Of a stretch of DNA of 24,776 nt, positions 1-7,188 are shown one piece after another; within the stretch, counting starts at the first letter, position 1, and each line of letters begins with the position of its first letter. The stretch comes from a virus. The translations under genes were made by a program, and so were the position numbers. The stretch is taken from positions 1-24,776 of the IMG/VR virus record IMGVR_UViG_3300024299_000919. The stretch is one strand, 5' to 3'. The notes under the pieces are model-generated. The model did not search any database and had not been told where the DNA came from. It was given only the letters and a program-made list of their open reading frames with translations.

Positions 1-571
1 ATTCCGGTTTTTTGTCTAACCGGGAACCGATACCGTATAGCACTGCGGCAACGTGTTTACACATTGAAGCGTAATCGGGACAACTGCACGAAAATTCAAT
101 CTCTGATGGCTTTGGAAATAGTCCCTTATCCTGGCGGCAGAGACGTTCCATGACTCCCTTGCTAAAGCGCCCTTGCAACAGCTCTACCAGGGAGTCTATG
201 CCTCCCGCGCAATCTTTGCATATCGATTTCCATTGGGCTTTTGGTACAGAAGCAATGCCGACTGATACTTTATAAATCGATGATCCGCTGACCATTGCCT
301 GCACTTTCGTCTCTGAGATTTGCAGATCAATCACAGAGCCATTGCGCACATAGGTGCGACCGCGCGGCAACCGGTTTTCAAAGTCATGATAGTTTTCAAG
401 ATTGTCGCACCACGATTTACCCCAGAAGGTGGTTGTGATTTTACGCCCTTCGATTTCTATCGGCGCAACTATATGCCCTTTCTTGCGCAACTTTTTAACT
501 TCGCGGGCGGCTTTCTTACGTCGCTCTGCGACAGAGACATAGGGTGCCCATCCTCCGTAATTAGGTGGCAT
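1..571 (-). CDS. SWIM zinc-finger protein, partial (C-terminus beyond window)
   Basis: The minus-strand frame is open from the ATG at 571 to the left edge (190 codons, no stop). Residues 162-173 read C-S-C-(x6)-C-K-H, the CxC..CxH pattern of SWIM zinc fingers, which bind nucleic acid or protein partners. A basic N-terminal stretch (about residues 17-32) precedes it. Bacterial SNF2-type helicases are commonly encoded beside a SWIM protein (for example the ywqA/ywqB pair of Bacillus subtilis), so it probably works with the helicase just upstream. The start lies 4 nt after the helicase stop. An AAGGA site inside the last helicase codons sits 8 nt before the ATG, which implies translational coupling. 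The gene is cut by the window edge, so its full length is unknown. The zinc finger is directly visible; the partnership is inferred. Confidence 0.88.
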   Translation of the reverse strand, partial: MPPNYGGWAPYVSVAERRKKAAREVKKLRKKGHIVAPIEIEGRKITTTFWGKSWCDNLENYHDFENRLPRGRTYVRNGSVIDLQISETKVQAMVSGSSIYKVSVGIASVPKAQWKSICKDCAGGIDSLVELLQGRFSKGVMERLCRQDKGLFPKPSEIEFSCSCPDYASMCKHVAAVLYGIGSRLDKKPE

Positions 572-575
572 CGTT

Positions 576-3269
576 TCATTCCTTCATTGTGCTGCTAAGA
601 TCAAGGGTGACGAGACGTAGCAATGCATCATCCTTCATCTCGGTTAGATTAATTTCACCTGATCCTGTCAGCAAATCATCGGACAGGCTCTTCTTTGCTT
701 CAATCATGGCGTCAATTTTTTCCTCAACCGTTCCTTGGCAGACAAACTTGTGTACCAGCACGTTTTTCTTCTGCCCTATACGGAAGGCTCGGTCTGTTGC
801 TTGGTTCTCTACAGCAGGATTCCACCAACGATCAAAGTGTACGACGTGTGATGCCGCAGTCAGGTTCAAGCCTGAGCCTCCCGCTTTCAGCGACAGGATA
901 AAAAATGGAACGGTTTCATCCTCTTGGAATGTTCGCACCATGTCTTTGCGTTTCTTTACCGCCGTTCCGCCATGCAAAACCAGGCCTGAGCGGCCAAAAA
1001 TCATTCCTAAAAACGCTTCCAAAGGGGCCGTGGTTTCCTTGAACTGGGTGAATACCAGCATCTTCTCCTGGCGCGCAGCAACTACCTCGGCTATTTCGCG
1101 TAAACGAGCGAACTTTCCGCTATCGTCCTCCGACCAAATGCCATCTTTTAGCCACTGAGACGGATGATTGCATATTTGCTTCAGGCGCATCAGGGTCGCT
1201 AGGACGATGCCCTTGCGCTGTATCCCCCCGGTCCTTTCAAGCGCATCAGCCAAGTCCGATACAGTTTGCTCATAAAGAGCCCCTTGCTTGCGGCTTAAGA
1301 TGCAATGCGCTTTGATCTCGGTTTTGTCTGGCAAGTCGGTGATGACTGACTTATCGGTTTTCATTCGCCGCAGGATGTAGGGGTGCACCAGATCACGCAG
1401 TGGGCCGTAAGGATTGTGGGCCCGATCAGCTAGACCCTTGGCGTAATTTGTGAACTGCTTGGACGTTCCAAGAAGGCCTGGATTAATGAAGTCGAAGATA
1501 GACCACAGGTCGCCTAGGTGGTTCTCGACCGGAGTTCCGGTCAACGCGATCCGCGCTTTGGCTTTAATGGACTTGGCTGCCCTTGTTTGCTTGGCTTTCG
1601 GGTTTTTGATTGCCTGGGCCTCATCAAGGACAAGTAGTCGCCAATTCGTATTTGTTAGAGCCGTTGACCGCAGAAGCGTGCCATAGCTGGTAATTGCCAG
1701 ATCGAAACCAGCGAACTGATCGGAGGTTAATTGTTTCATCCGTTCTGCCGTCATGGCTGAAGGGTGAACAACCAAGGCCTTTAGACTGGGGGAAAAACGC
1801 TCAATTTCCAGCATCCAGTTGGCGAGCAACGAGGCAGGCGCGACCAACAGGCTTGGTTGCTTGTCCTTGCCTTTCTGTCCTAGAACCAACAGAAGCGACA
1901 ACACCTGGATTGTCTTTCCGAGACCCATGTCATCGGCAAGGCAGGCCCCCAGTCCAAGCCCGCTCAGAAGATGCAGCCATTGCACCCCTGCCTTTTGATA
2001 GGGACGAAGCGTTCCCTTGAGCGCCGGACCAGGGTTAATGTCTTTGCCGTCAGGGCTACGTAATGTTTTTAATGTCTTGGCAAGAAAAGGTCCTGCTGTC
2101 ACATGGGACCAGCTGGCGACGTCATTGTCTCCGCCGCCGTCGGTGATAGTGGCCCCGGCAAGCATGCGCATAGCCTGGGCAAAAGTGAGACCGTTCTCTG
2201 CCGCAAGATGTTCCGCCTCCTTGAATTGCCGCATCGCAAGTTCCATGCGTTCGCGGTCAACCTCCACCCATTGACCTCGCAGCATGACCAGTGACTCGGT
2301 CCCAGCAAGTAGTGCTGTTATCTCCTCATCGCTGAGTGGTTCCCCTTCCAGCATTACCTCCACCTGGTAATCAAGCAGCCCATCCAGCCCCACAGCGGAT
2401 GGCACACCCGTACCAACCGTTGCTGTTACTTTTGGACGTGAGGGGCGATTGGCGCGCCAGGCGGCGGGCATGCGTACGACGACGCCTGCATGTTCCAACT
2501 CGGGAACGCTGGCGAGGAACCGTGACGCTTCGGCTACTTCCCAGCGCAGGGGATGAAATATTTCACCTGCGTCAACCATTGCTTTCAGCCATGGAAAGGT
2601 TTCGGCGGCACGCTGCACCGGTATCAGTAGAGACAGCAGTTTGTCGCGGTTGGCTGTACCGGAGTATTCGCTCAACGCTTGGCCAAGCGGCACATGTTGG
2701 GCCGTGGCCTTTGCTGATAGTCCCGTGGTGTAGGTCGCGAGGAAAGCAAAGGGCAGGTCGGGATCGCGCCGGTTCTCAGCCAGATTGAAATGCACACGCC
2801 CGATCATGTTCCAAGCGGGATTCAGACTCTTCAGAAACGTTTGAATATCCATTTTAGAGGCAGCAAGAGATAAGTCGAAAGCCGCACTCAATTCTTTCCA
2901 GAGTGCCTTCAAAATATCTTGGTTCAGATACTCCGCACCCGGCATCATGGGGGCCGTCAGCACCATGGTGGCGAGTTCACTGTCGTTCGGCAGCGGTACC
3001 GTGAAAGCAGTATCCGAAGATCGAAGGCACAACCCCTCTACATAACGTACTGCGAAGTCGCGCCACCAGCCGAGGATGGGTGGTAAAGACTGCCCCACAG
3101 CTTCCGCTCCCAGCCACATTAAGCCGTGTCCTGAACCTTTGCCGAAGCTTTCGTTAAGTCGCTCTGAAACGGTGTCTTTCAGAACGGGAAAGTCCTCGGC
3201 CTCTTCGGGGACAAGATGACCATGTGGGGTCAGGCGGAGGCCAAGGCGGCAGCCGGTTGCTGATGACAT
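576..3269 (-). CDS. SNF2-family DEAD-like helicase/translocase
   Basis: This 897-aa protein should couple ATP hydrolysis to translocation on duplex DNA, remodelling DNA-protein complexes in the cytoplasm. The ATPase core starts near residue 415. Motif I DDMGLGKT is at about 446-453, motif II DEAQ at 549-552, TGTP at 577-580, and the C-terminal lobe has GGSGLNLT near 797-804 and the arginine-finger motif DRAFRIGQ at 826-833. About 400 N-terminal residues match the SNF2-associated region usual in bacterial HepA-like members and probably confer partner or substrate specificity. AGGAAAG precedes the ATG by a short spacer and overlaps the stop of the upstream peptidase gene, so the genes are co-transcribed. 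All helicase motifs are intact and no frameshift is seen. SNF2 helicases occur both in housekeeping roles and in phage defence (DISARM DrmD), so the cellular role is not settled by sequence. Confidence 0.95.
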   Translation of the reverse strand: MSSATGCRLGLRLTPHGHLVPEEAEDFPVLKDTVSERLNESFGKGSGHGLMWLGAEAVGQSLPPILGWWRDFAVRYVEGLCLRSSDTAFTVPLPNDSELATMVLTAPMMPGAEYLNQDILKALWKELSAAFDLSLAASKMDIQTFLKSLNPAWNMIGRVHFNLAENRRDPDLPFAFLATYTTGLSAKATAQHVPLGQALSEYSGTANRDKLLSLLIPVQRAAETFPWLKAMVDAGEIFHPLRWEVAEASRFLASVPELEHAGVVVRMPAAWRANRPSRPKVTATVGTGVPSAVGLDGLLDYQVEVMLEGEPLSDEEITALLAGTESLVMLRGQWVEVDRERMELAMRQFKEAEHLAAENGLTFAQAMRMLAGATITDGGGDNDVASWSHVTAGPFLAKTLKTLRSPDGKDINPGPALKGTLRPYQKAGVQWLHLLSGLGLGACLADDMGLGKTIQVLSLLLVLGQKGKDKQPSLLVAPASLLANWMLEIERFSPSLKALVVHPSAMTAERMKQLTSDQFAGFDLAITSYGTLLRSTALTNTNWRLLVLDEAQAIKNPKAKQTRAAKSIKAKARIALTGTPVENHLGDLWSIFDFINPGLLGTSKQFTNYAKGLADRAHNPYGPLRDLVHPYILRRMKTDKSVITDLPDKTEIKAHCILSRKQGALYEQTVSDLADALERTGGIQRKGIVLATLMRLKQICNHPSQWLKDGIWSEDDSGKFARLREIAEVVAARQEKMLVFTQFKETTAPLEAFLGMIFGRSGLVLHGGTAVKKRKDMVRTFQEDETVPFFILSLKAGGSGLNLTAASHVVHFDRWWNPAVENQATDRAFRIGQKKNVLVHKFVCQGTVEEKIDAMIEAKKSLSDDLLTGSGEINLTEMKDDALLRLVTLDLSSTMKE

Positions 3270-3278
3270 GCCGCTTTC

Positions 3279-4211
3279 CTATCGTTTTAATTGGGCGGAT
3301 TGTTTATCGGCCCCTGTAAATTGGTCGTAAGTATCTAGCTCTTCTGGTTCCTCAAGGTCCTTGTCCCATTTACCTGGTGCGTCATCAGGATAGAGAAGAA
3401 GCGAGATCGACATTTGGCCCTGTTTCGAGAACGTAGTCATCTCGCGAACTTCTTCATTACCAACCCATATATCTTTTGGGTGTACGACGCCGGTTCGGTT
3501 GTCGATCAGCAGATCACCCCTAGCGGCAAGGGAAGCATCAGGGAGGGCTGTTAAATTTTGGCGCGCTTTGTAAAATATACCAGACTTTAGTAATGACTTG
3601 CTGCACCAAGCCCAGTCGATAAATCCTTCCTTTCCGATAACAATCATCGCTCGCTTTGGGGTCATGTCGAGCCATTTCAGAATGGCCGCAGTCAACGATA
3701 CGTCGTATCTATCGGCAAGGTGACTCATGAGATCTAGGTCGACAGAGTTGCCATTCACTTGCTCACGAACATCATCCAACGGCATCAGCAAAAATGAGGC
3801 AAAGGTGTTGGCTTGTGCTTCAATGCGCCCATGCTCGGAATTCCAGTTGAGCATATCGCGTCCGCTGCATTGCATACCTTTGGGAGATAGTTGCCGATGC
3901 AGGAGATAGTGGCCAAGCTCATGGGCCAGAGTGAAATTGATCCGGCCTTTTGAGGAGATAGACTTGTTGTAAATGATACCCCATTCGCCGTGGCCATTAG
4001 GATGGGGAAGCAATGCGCCCTCAAACTTTTGAGACAAGTCCATTCCCTCAACCATGGTGATAGGTTCGTTCGGGAATATCTGTTTAGAATACTCGGCTGC
4101 AATGCTAGCCACGTTAATAGGGAAGCGCTGTAGCCCATGTGCCTCATGAAAGTGTTTGATTATCTTGCTGAGGTTGATTGCCCACTTTTCTGGCGTATTC
4201 GGTAGGCTCAT
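3279..4211 (-). CDS. ImmA/IrrE-family metallo-endopeptidase
   Basis: This protein of about 310 aa carries the zinc-peptidase signature HELGH (residues 97-101 from the chosen start) within FTLAHELGHYLLHR. A downstream EAQANTFASFLLMP stretch (from 131) supplies the usual glutamate ligand and the typical LLMP ending. ImmA of ICEBs1 and IrrE/PprI of Deinococcus cleave a partner HTH repressor after a DNA-damage or cell-state signal. By analogy this enzyme should cleave the XRE protein encoded immediately upstream. The ATG at 4211 overlaps the upstream stop as ATGA, which favours coupled translation. An in-frame GTG at 4226 is an alternative start five codons longer. About 150 residues after the peptidase domain (IrrE-like C-terminal part) are of unknown role. 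Family assignment is firm; the substrate is inferred from gene order. Confidence 0.92.
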   Translation of the reverse strand: MSLPNTPEKWAINLSKIIKHFHEAHGLQRFPINVASIAAEYSKQIFPNEPITMVEGMDLSQKFEGALLPHPNGHGEWGIIYNKSISSKGRINFTLAHELGHYLLHRQLSPKGMQCSGRDMLNWNSEHGRIEAQANTFASFLLMPLDDVREQVNGNSVDLDLMSHLADRYDVSLTAAILKWLDMTPKRAMIVIGKEGFIDWAWCSKSLLKSGIFYKARQNLTALPDASLAARGDLLIDNRTGVVHPKDIWVGNEEVREMTTFSKQGQMSISLLLYPDDAPGKWDKDLEEPEELDTYDQFTGADKQSAQLKR

Positions 4212-4528
4212 TCCTCCCCGCCCCACATGTCGACCATTTGCTCGATCTTTTTCTTGTCCTCATCCTCAAGCTTGCTGAATTTTCTGAAGAATGCTTCTTG
4301 GAGAACTTTCTCGTCAGGGCTCGCCGATTCATCTAGGAGGTAGTCAGTCGTCACCGATAAAGCTTGGGCGATTAGGGTAAGTTTCTCACCGGAAGGTTTC
4401 CTGGTGCCTCGGTTTTCTATTTCCCAAATATATCCTTTGCTGGATTCGCATTTCTTTGCCAGCTGCTCAAGAGTTAGCTTCTTGGCCGTCCTTAGGGCTT
4501 TAATCTTCTCACCTAAATTCATTGACAT
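4208..4528 (-). CDS. XRE-family HTH transcriptional regulator
   Basis: This small protein (106 aa from the ATG at 4528) has a classic N-terminal lambda-Cro/CI-type helix-turn-helix. The pattern LGEKIKALRTAKKLTLEQLA, then GYIWEIENR and then LTLIAQALSV, is the standard XRE fold over residues about 4-62. A charged helical tail (KLEDEDKKKIEQMVDMW) probably mediates dimerisation or recognition by the peptidase. The start was chosen because GGGAGAG sits 7 nt upstream of this ATG; a longer GTG start at 4555 and an ATG at 4522 also exist. It is the first gene of the leftward operon and is followed with ATGA overlap by the ImmA/IrrE peptidase, the ImmR-ImmA arrangement of ICEBs1. It very likely binds the paired direct repeats at 4554-4630 and represses both divergent operons. 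Confidence 0.93.
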   Translation of the reverse strand: MSMNLGEKIKALRTAKKLTLEQLAKKCESSKGYIWEIENRGTRKPSGEKLTLIAQALSVTTDYLLDESASPDEKVLQEAFFRKFSKLEDEDKKKIEQMVDMWGGEE

Positions 4529-4553
4529 GTATGGTCTCTCCCAAAAAATCACC

Positions 4554-4572
4554 AAGTTCTAGATAGCGTTAC
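4554..4572. repeat. Operator-like direct repeat, copy 1
   Basis: AAGTTCTAGATAGCGTTAC, 19 bp, differing from copy 2 at one base. It overlaps the -10 region of the leftward promoter. It is probably a binding site of the XRE regulator, inferred from position only. Confidence 0.7.
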
Positions 4573-4588
4573 AAAAAGATATTGACAA
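4560..4588 (-). promoter_or_regulatory. Sigma70-like promoter for the leftward XRE-ImmA-SNF2-SWIM operon
   Basis: On the minus strand TTGTCA (4583-4588) is followed after exactly 17 nt by TATCTA (4560-4565), a near-consensus promoter 32 nt upstream of the XRE start codon. The -10 box lies inside the left 19-bp repeat, so a protein bound there would block transcription. The -35 overlaps that of the opposing promoter, so the two promoters cannot easily be occupied together. Confidence 0.6.
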
Positions 4589-4610
4589 GAGTAATCTATC
4601 GAAATAATGT
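4582..4610 (+). promoter_or_regulatory. Sigma70-like promoter for the rightward DUF2188 operon
   Basis: A perfect -35 TTGACA (4582-4587) is followed after 17 nt by TAATGT (4605-4610), 66 nt upstream of the DUF2188 start. The expected transcription start falls in the right 19-bp repeat, so repressor binding would occlude initiation. The -35 is almost superimposed on the reverse-strand -35 of the leftward promoter. Confidence 0.65.
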
Positions 4611-4611
4611 G

Positions 4612-4630
4612 AAGTTCTAAATAGCGTTAC
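4612..4630. repeat. Operator-like direct repeat, copy 2
   Basis: AAGTTCTAAATAGCGTTAC, 19 bp, 58 bp downstream of copy 1 and in the same orientation. It sits immediately after the -10 of the rightward promoter, at the predicted start of transcription. A degenerate inverted half-site (GTAATCTATC, 4591-4600) lies between the two copies. Confidence 0.7.
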
Positions 4631-4675
4631 TTATTATAGCGCATTAGTTGGTAAATTTGAAGATAGGAGTAGAAA

Positions 4676-4912
4676 ATGGGTAAGGGTCCTGAAACGCACC
4701 ATGTGGTGCCTAATAAAGATAAAGGTGGCTGGGACGTACGACGCGGCGGTGCTGACCGTGCGAGCGGCCATTTTGATACCAGGCAACAGGCCGTGGATGC
4801 CGGGCGTGACATTAGTCGCAATCAACAAACTGAATTTTGTATCCACAATAAGGACGGGAAAATTTCGCAGACAGATAGTCACGGAAATGACCCACGTCGA
4901 ATCAAAGGTTAG
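4676..4912 (+). CDS. DUF2188-type small protein
   Basis: This 78-aa protein has the features of the DUF2188 family: an N-terminal HHVVPNKDKGGWDVRRGGA block, a DTRQQAVDAGRDISRNQ helix, and an HNKDGKISQTDSHGNDPRR ending. Members are short proteins with a compact alpha/beta fold found alone or in mobile elements; no biochemical function is established. A good ribosome site (AGGAG) lies about 9 nt upstream of the ATG. It is the first gene of the rightward operon, controlled from the shared divergent promoter region. Its small size and first position would suit a signalling, antitoxin-like or modifier role, but nothing in the sequence proves this. The family call is made from memory of the pattern and should be confirmed by profile search. 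Confidence 0.8.
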   Translation: MGKGPETHHVVPNKDKGGWDVRRGGADRASGHFDTRQQAVDAGRDISRNQQTEFCIHNKDGKISQTDSHGNDPRRIKG

Positions 4913-4924
4913 AAGGGAATACAA

Positions 4925-6121
4925 ATGACCGCCAATATTGCGAAATTTTTCCGTCACACACCGGCTATTTCTCTGGAAAAGTATTTCCTGGAATTCCCAT
5001 CACCGGTTTCTGAAGCCGTTGATTGGTCTGACCTTCCATCAAACGTGAGCATGCCTTTGATTATGGCTGTTGACGATTTGACTGAAGATGATTTGGCAAT
5101 GCTTAACACAAACTCTGAGCGCATCAATGAAATGACGGATGAAATTGGTCAGGATGCTCTCATGGCTGTTGTTTCGGCGGAAGACTTATCCGAATATGAA
5201 AACCTGCAAAGCGGTCATGACCGCGCTCTCTATGTATATCTGAGGAATCCTGAAGCTTTCAAAAGAGCTGAAGATATCCGGTTTTCCGATGCGTATAGAA
5301 AATCTCGGATGTGGGCAGGTTTCCTGGGCCCCAAGGAATCGGATGTTAGCAAGGACCCTTTAGACCGTGAATTATTCAAGGACAAGGTCTCCGCGTTGAG
5401 CCAGGCCAGCGGAAAAGTTAAGATCGAAGTATTCACACGCACTAAACCCTACGCGGACGGACAGGAACTAAAACTTGTTCAAGTTATGATTTACCGTGAG
5501 GGGCTGCCTGAAAGCTTCAATGTCTTTGATCAAGATGATCTTGTTTCTCAAATTGTGCGCCCTGTTCGTGAAGTCGTTCTGTCCTATGAACCACAGTCAG
5601 GACAAATTGAGATCATCGCCGATGATAGTGCTATTCGAGAGGAAGTCGTAAAAGCCTTTGCTGAAACGCTTCTGGGGACGGAGATCGATGGTGAAAGGGT
5701 TCCGCTTAAGCAGTACGATTTGAGCAAGCTGTTAAATCAATATGACTTTCCGACAGACCCTGATGATGGCATTGAAAATGTCAAAATCAGCATGCTGAAG
5801 CTGCGTCCCTACGATTCTACAAACAAGGTCACTCTGGAAGTGGGTGCAAAAGAACAAAAAACGATCCATCAGATGTCGCGCGAATGGTTCGCAATGCATG
5901 ACCCACTTGGTGGTGGTTTTTTAGTTGCGCAAGTAAAGCTCACGATTAAGTTTGCGGCTGACAGCGAAAGCCCAAGAGGCAAAACTATCCCTGTGAAAAT
6001 CAGCTATCCCAACAACTGTGACCTGAAAAGCCGGACCGAAAAAGAACGGTTGATTGGCGATAAATACCTCAAGAAGTGGGGTCTGCTGAAAGAGATCGAA
6101 TATGGCCAGCCTACCGACTGA
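4925..6121 (+). CDS. Protein of unknown function (398 aa)
   Basis: I do not recognise this protein. It is acidic and soluble with no signal peptide or membrane segment. The N-terminal third (to about residue 140) appears mostly helical, with many Asp/Glu (DDLTEDDLAML, AEDLSEYENL). From about residue 165 it alternates beta-type stretches such as KVKIEVFTRTKPY, KLVQVMIYREGL and VREVVLSYEP, with QIEIIADD and NVKISMLKLRPY further on. It ends in a Lys-rich segment (KERLIGDKYLKKWGLLKE). No nucleotide-binding or nuclease motif stands out. GAAGGG lies 7 nt before the ATG, 12 nt after the DUF2188 stop, so the genes form an operon. Its 3' end overlaps the next gene by 20 nt, implying that the two products act together. 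It appears more AT-rich by eye than the phage genes to the right. Confidence 0.85.
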   Translation: MTANIAKFFRHTPAISLEKYFLEFPSPVSEAVDWSDLPSNVSMPLIMAVDDLTEDDLAMLNTNSERINEMTDEIGQDALMAVVSAEDLSEYENLQSGHDRALYVYLRNPEAFKRAEDIRFSDAYRKSRMWAGFLGPKESDVSKDPLDRELFKDKVSALSQASGKVKIEVFTRTKPYADGQELKLVQVMIYREGLPESFNVFDQDDLVSQIVRPVREVVLSYEPQSGQIEIIADDSAIREEVVKAFAETLLGTEIDGERVPLKQYDLSKLLNQYDFPTDPDDGIENVKISMLKLRPYDSTNKVTLEVGAKEQKTIHQMSREWFAMHDPLGGGFLVAQVKLTIKFAADSESPRGKTIPVKISYPNNCDLKSRTEKERLIGDKYLKKWGLLKEIEYGQPTD

Positions 6122-7016
6122 TGTATATGTCGCTACCTGCCAGTTGATTGAGACGCCTTCTGCAATGGTGACCATTCAAAACTTGAATGGCTTATTTAAC
6201 TCGGAGGTTTGTGCTGCACTTACGAAAACCGGCTTACTGGTCGATGCTCCATATCTTCAAGATATTGAAGTCGAGTATGAAGGTGAACTACGCAGCTACC
6301 CCGTGGAACGGCACGATGGAAACTGGCGCTATTTCCTGCAGGGGAGCGGTTGGGTTCAGGTGCCCCCTGAGTCTTTGAAGGTTTCCCGAGTCGATATTTC
6401 GGCATATCTCAAGGCTATGATGTCGGCGCTTGGTTTTGAGGAGCGAGCAGTTCCTGAGGAAATTAGAGAAAACGGGGTCTGGTATTTGGGCCAGGCCTGG
6501 TTGCAGAGCCGAAAGACACACATTGTTTATGTGAGAAGGTTGGGAGATGAAAGAACGATATCGGCTTTGACTGGTTTCTTGGAAGACCGGCACAAGAGTG
6601 ACCCCGCCTTAATATTGACGACGGGCAAGAATTTACCTGCCTATCTTCAGTTGCCGGGACAAAACCGTATTGTCACTTTGGCTGACGCCATCAATTTTCA
6701 ATCTGAAAAGCTTACATTCAAGACGGATTACTTGGCCAGAAAAATGGGTGGAAGTGTGAATAATACTGGCTTCAGTGATGGGTTTAGGACGGCCTATATA
6801 AACGGTAAAAATTATGAATTCTCGAATTTGCAGGCTCAAATAATCGAGGTGCTGAGCAATGCAGGAAGAGCCATGCACAAGTCTGAGATTATGTCTCAAG
6901 TGGAATCTTCACAAGAAGAAGTAATCGGTGTCTTTCGCTCCGGGGGAAAAAAGCATTCAGCATGGGGCGTCGTGATCAAGAACGATAGAAAAGGAAACTA
7001 CTGGCTCGAACTCTAG
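6102..7016 (+). CDS. Protein of unknown function with probable C-terminal winged helix (304 aa)
   Basis: I do not recognise this protein as a whole. The last 65 residues look like a winged-helix domain: NLQAQIIEVLSNAGRAMHKS gives two helices, EEVIGVFRSGGKKHSAWG a third helix and turn, and VVIKNDRKGNYWLEL a beta wing. That layout resembles DNA-binding domains that sense or deliver to DNA. The middle part (about 120-190) contains WYLGQAWLQSRKTHIVYVRRL and DPALILTTGKNLPAYLQLPG, a mixed alpha/beta pattern without obvious catalytic residues. The ATG lies inside the end of the 398-aa gene (20-nt overlap), so translation is coupled. It is the last gene of the rightward operon and is followed by a strong terminator. 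It could be the DNA-recognition subunit of a two-protein complex; this is inference. Confidence 0.85.
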   Translation: MASLPTDVYVATCQLIETPSAMVTIQNLNGLFNSEVCAALTKTGLLVDAPYLQDIEVEYEGELRSYPVERHDGNWRYFLQGSGWVQVPPESLKVSRVDISAYLKAMMSALGFEERAVPEEIRENGVWYLGQAWLQSRKTHIVYVRRLGDERTISALTGFLEDRHKSDPALILTTGKNLPAYLQLPGQNRIVTLADAINFQSEKLTFKTDYLARKMGGSVNNTGFSDGFRTAYINGKNYEFSNLQAQIIEVLSNAGRAMHKSEIMSQVESSQEEVIGVFRSGGKKHSAWGVVIKNDRKGNYWLEL

Positions 7017-7032
7017 ACCACCAAAAAAAACA

Positions 7033-7080
7033 AGACATACGATGATGCCTCGGCTTTTGCCGGGGCATTTTTTTTGTCTT
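7033..7080 (+). terminator. Intrinsic terminator ending the rightward accessory operon
   Basis: ATGCCTCGGC (7045-7054), loop TTTT, GCCGGGGCAT (7059-7068) forms a 10-bp stem with one G-T pair, running into eight T. Outer AAGACA/TGTCTT (7033-7038 and 7075-7080) can extend it, and an A-run at 7023-7030 would let it act on the opposite strand too. It separates the accessory operon from the phage early operon. Confidence 0.92.
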
Positions 7081-7087
7081 GAGGGCA

Positions 7088-7160
7088 TTTCACACAGATT
7101 TTCACACACCTGACACACAGAATCTCACCCCCCTAATTTGCGATATTTCCCGTGTGATTT
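7088..7160. promoter_or_regulatory. Phased CACACA sites upstream of the phage early operon
   Basis: CACACA begins at 7091, 7103 and 7114 (spacing 12 and 11 bp, about one helical turn), the first two preceded by TTT. An inverted copy, GTGTGATTT, lies at 7152-7160. No clear -35/-10 pair was found between these and the ATG at 7189. Helical phasing suggests binding sites for an HTH protein, perhaps the one encoded next. Confidence 0.45.
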
Positions 7161-7188
7161 GGATTGAAACCGAAAGGAGTGCCATCAC

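Noticed and set aside
565-1158. Plus-strand frame of 197 codons inside the SNF2 gene
   Set aside because: Fully antisense to the helicase motifs and biased in composition; a shadow frame.
576-3269. DISARM-type defence system based on the SNF2 helicase
   Set aside because: No DISARM methyltransferase, DrmB or phospholipase-D partner is present in the window; the methyltransferase at 16871 is a phage gene far away.
7023-7080. Attachment site core at the terminator
   Set aside because: The repeats there are explained by the hairpin and its A/T flanks; no tRNA end or second copy was seen in the window.
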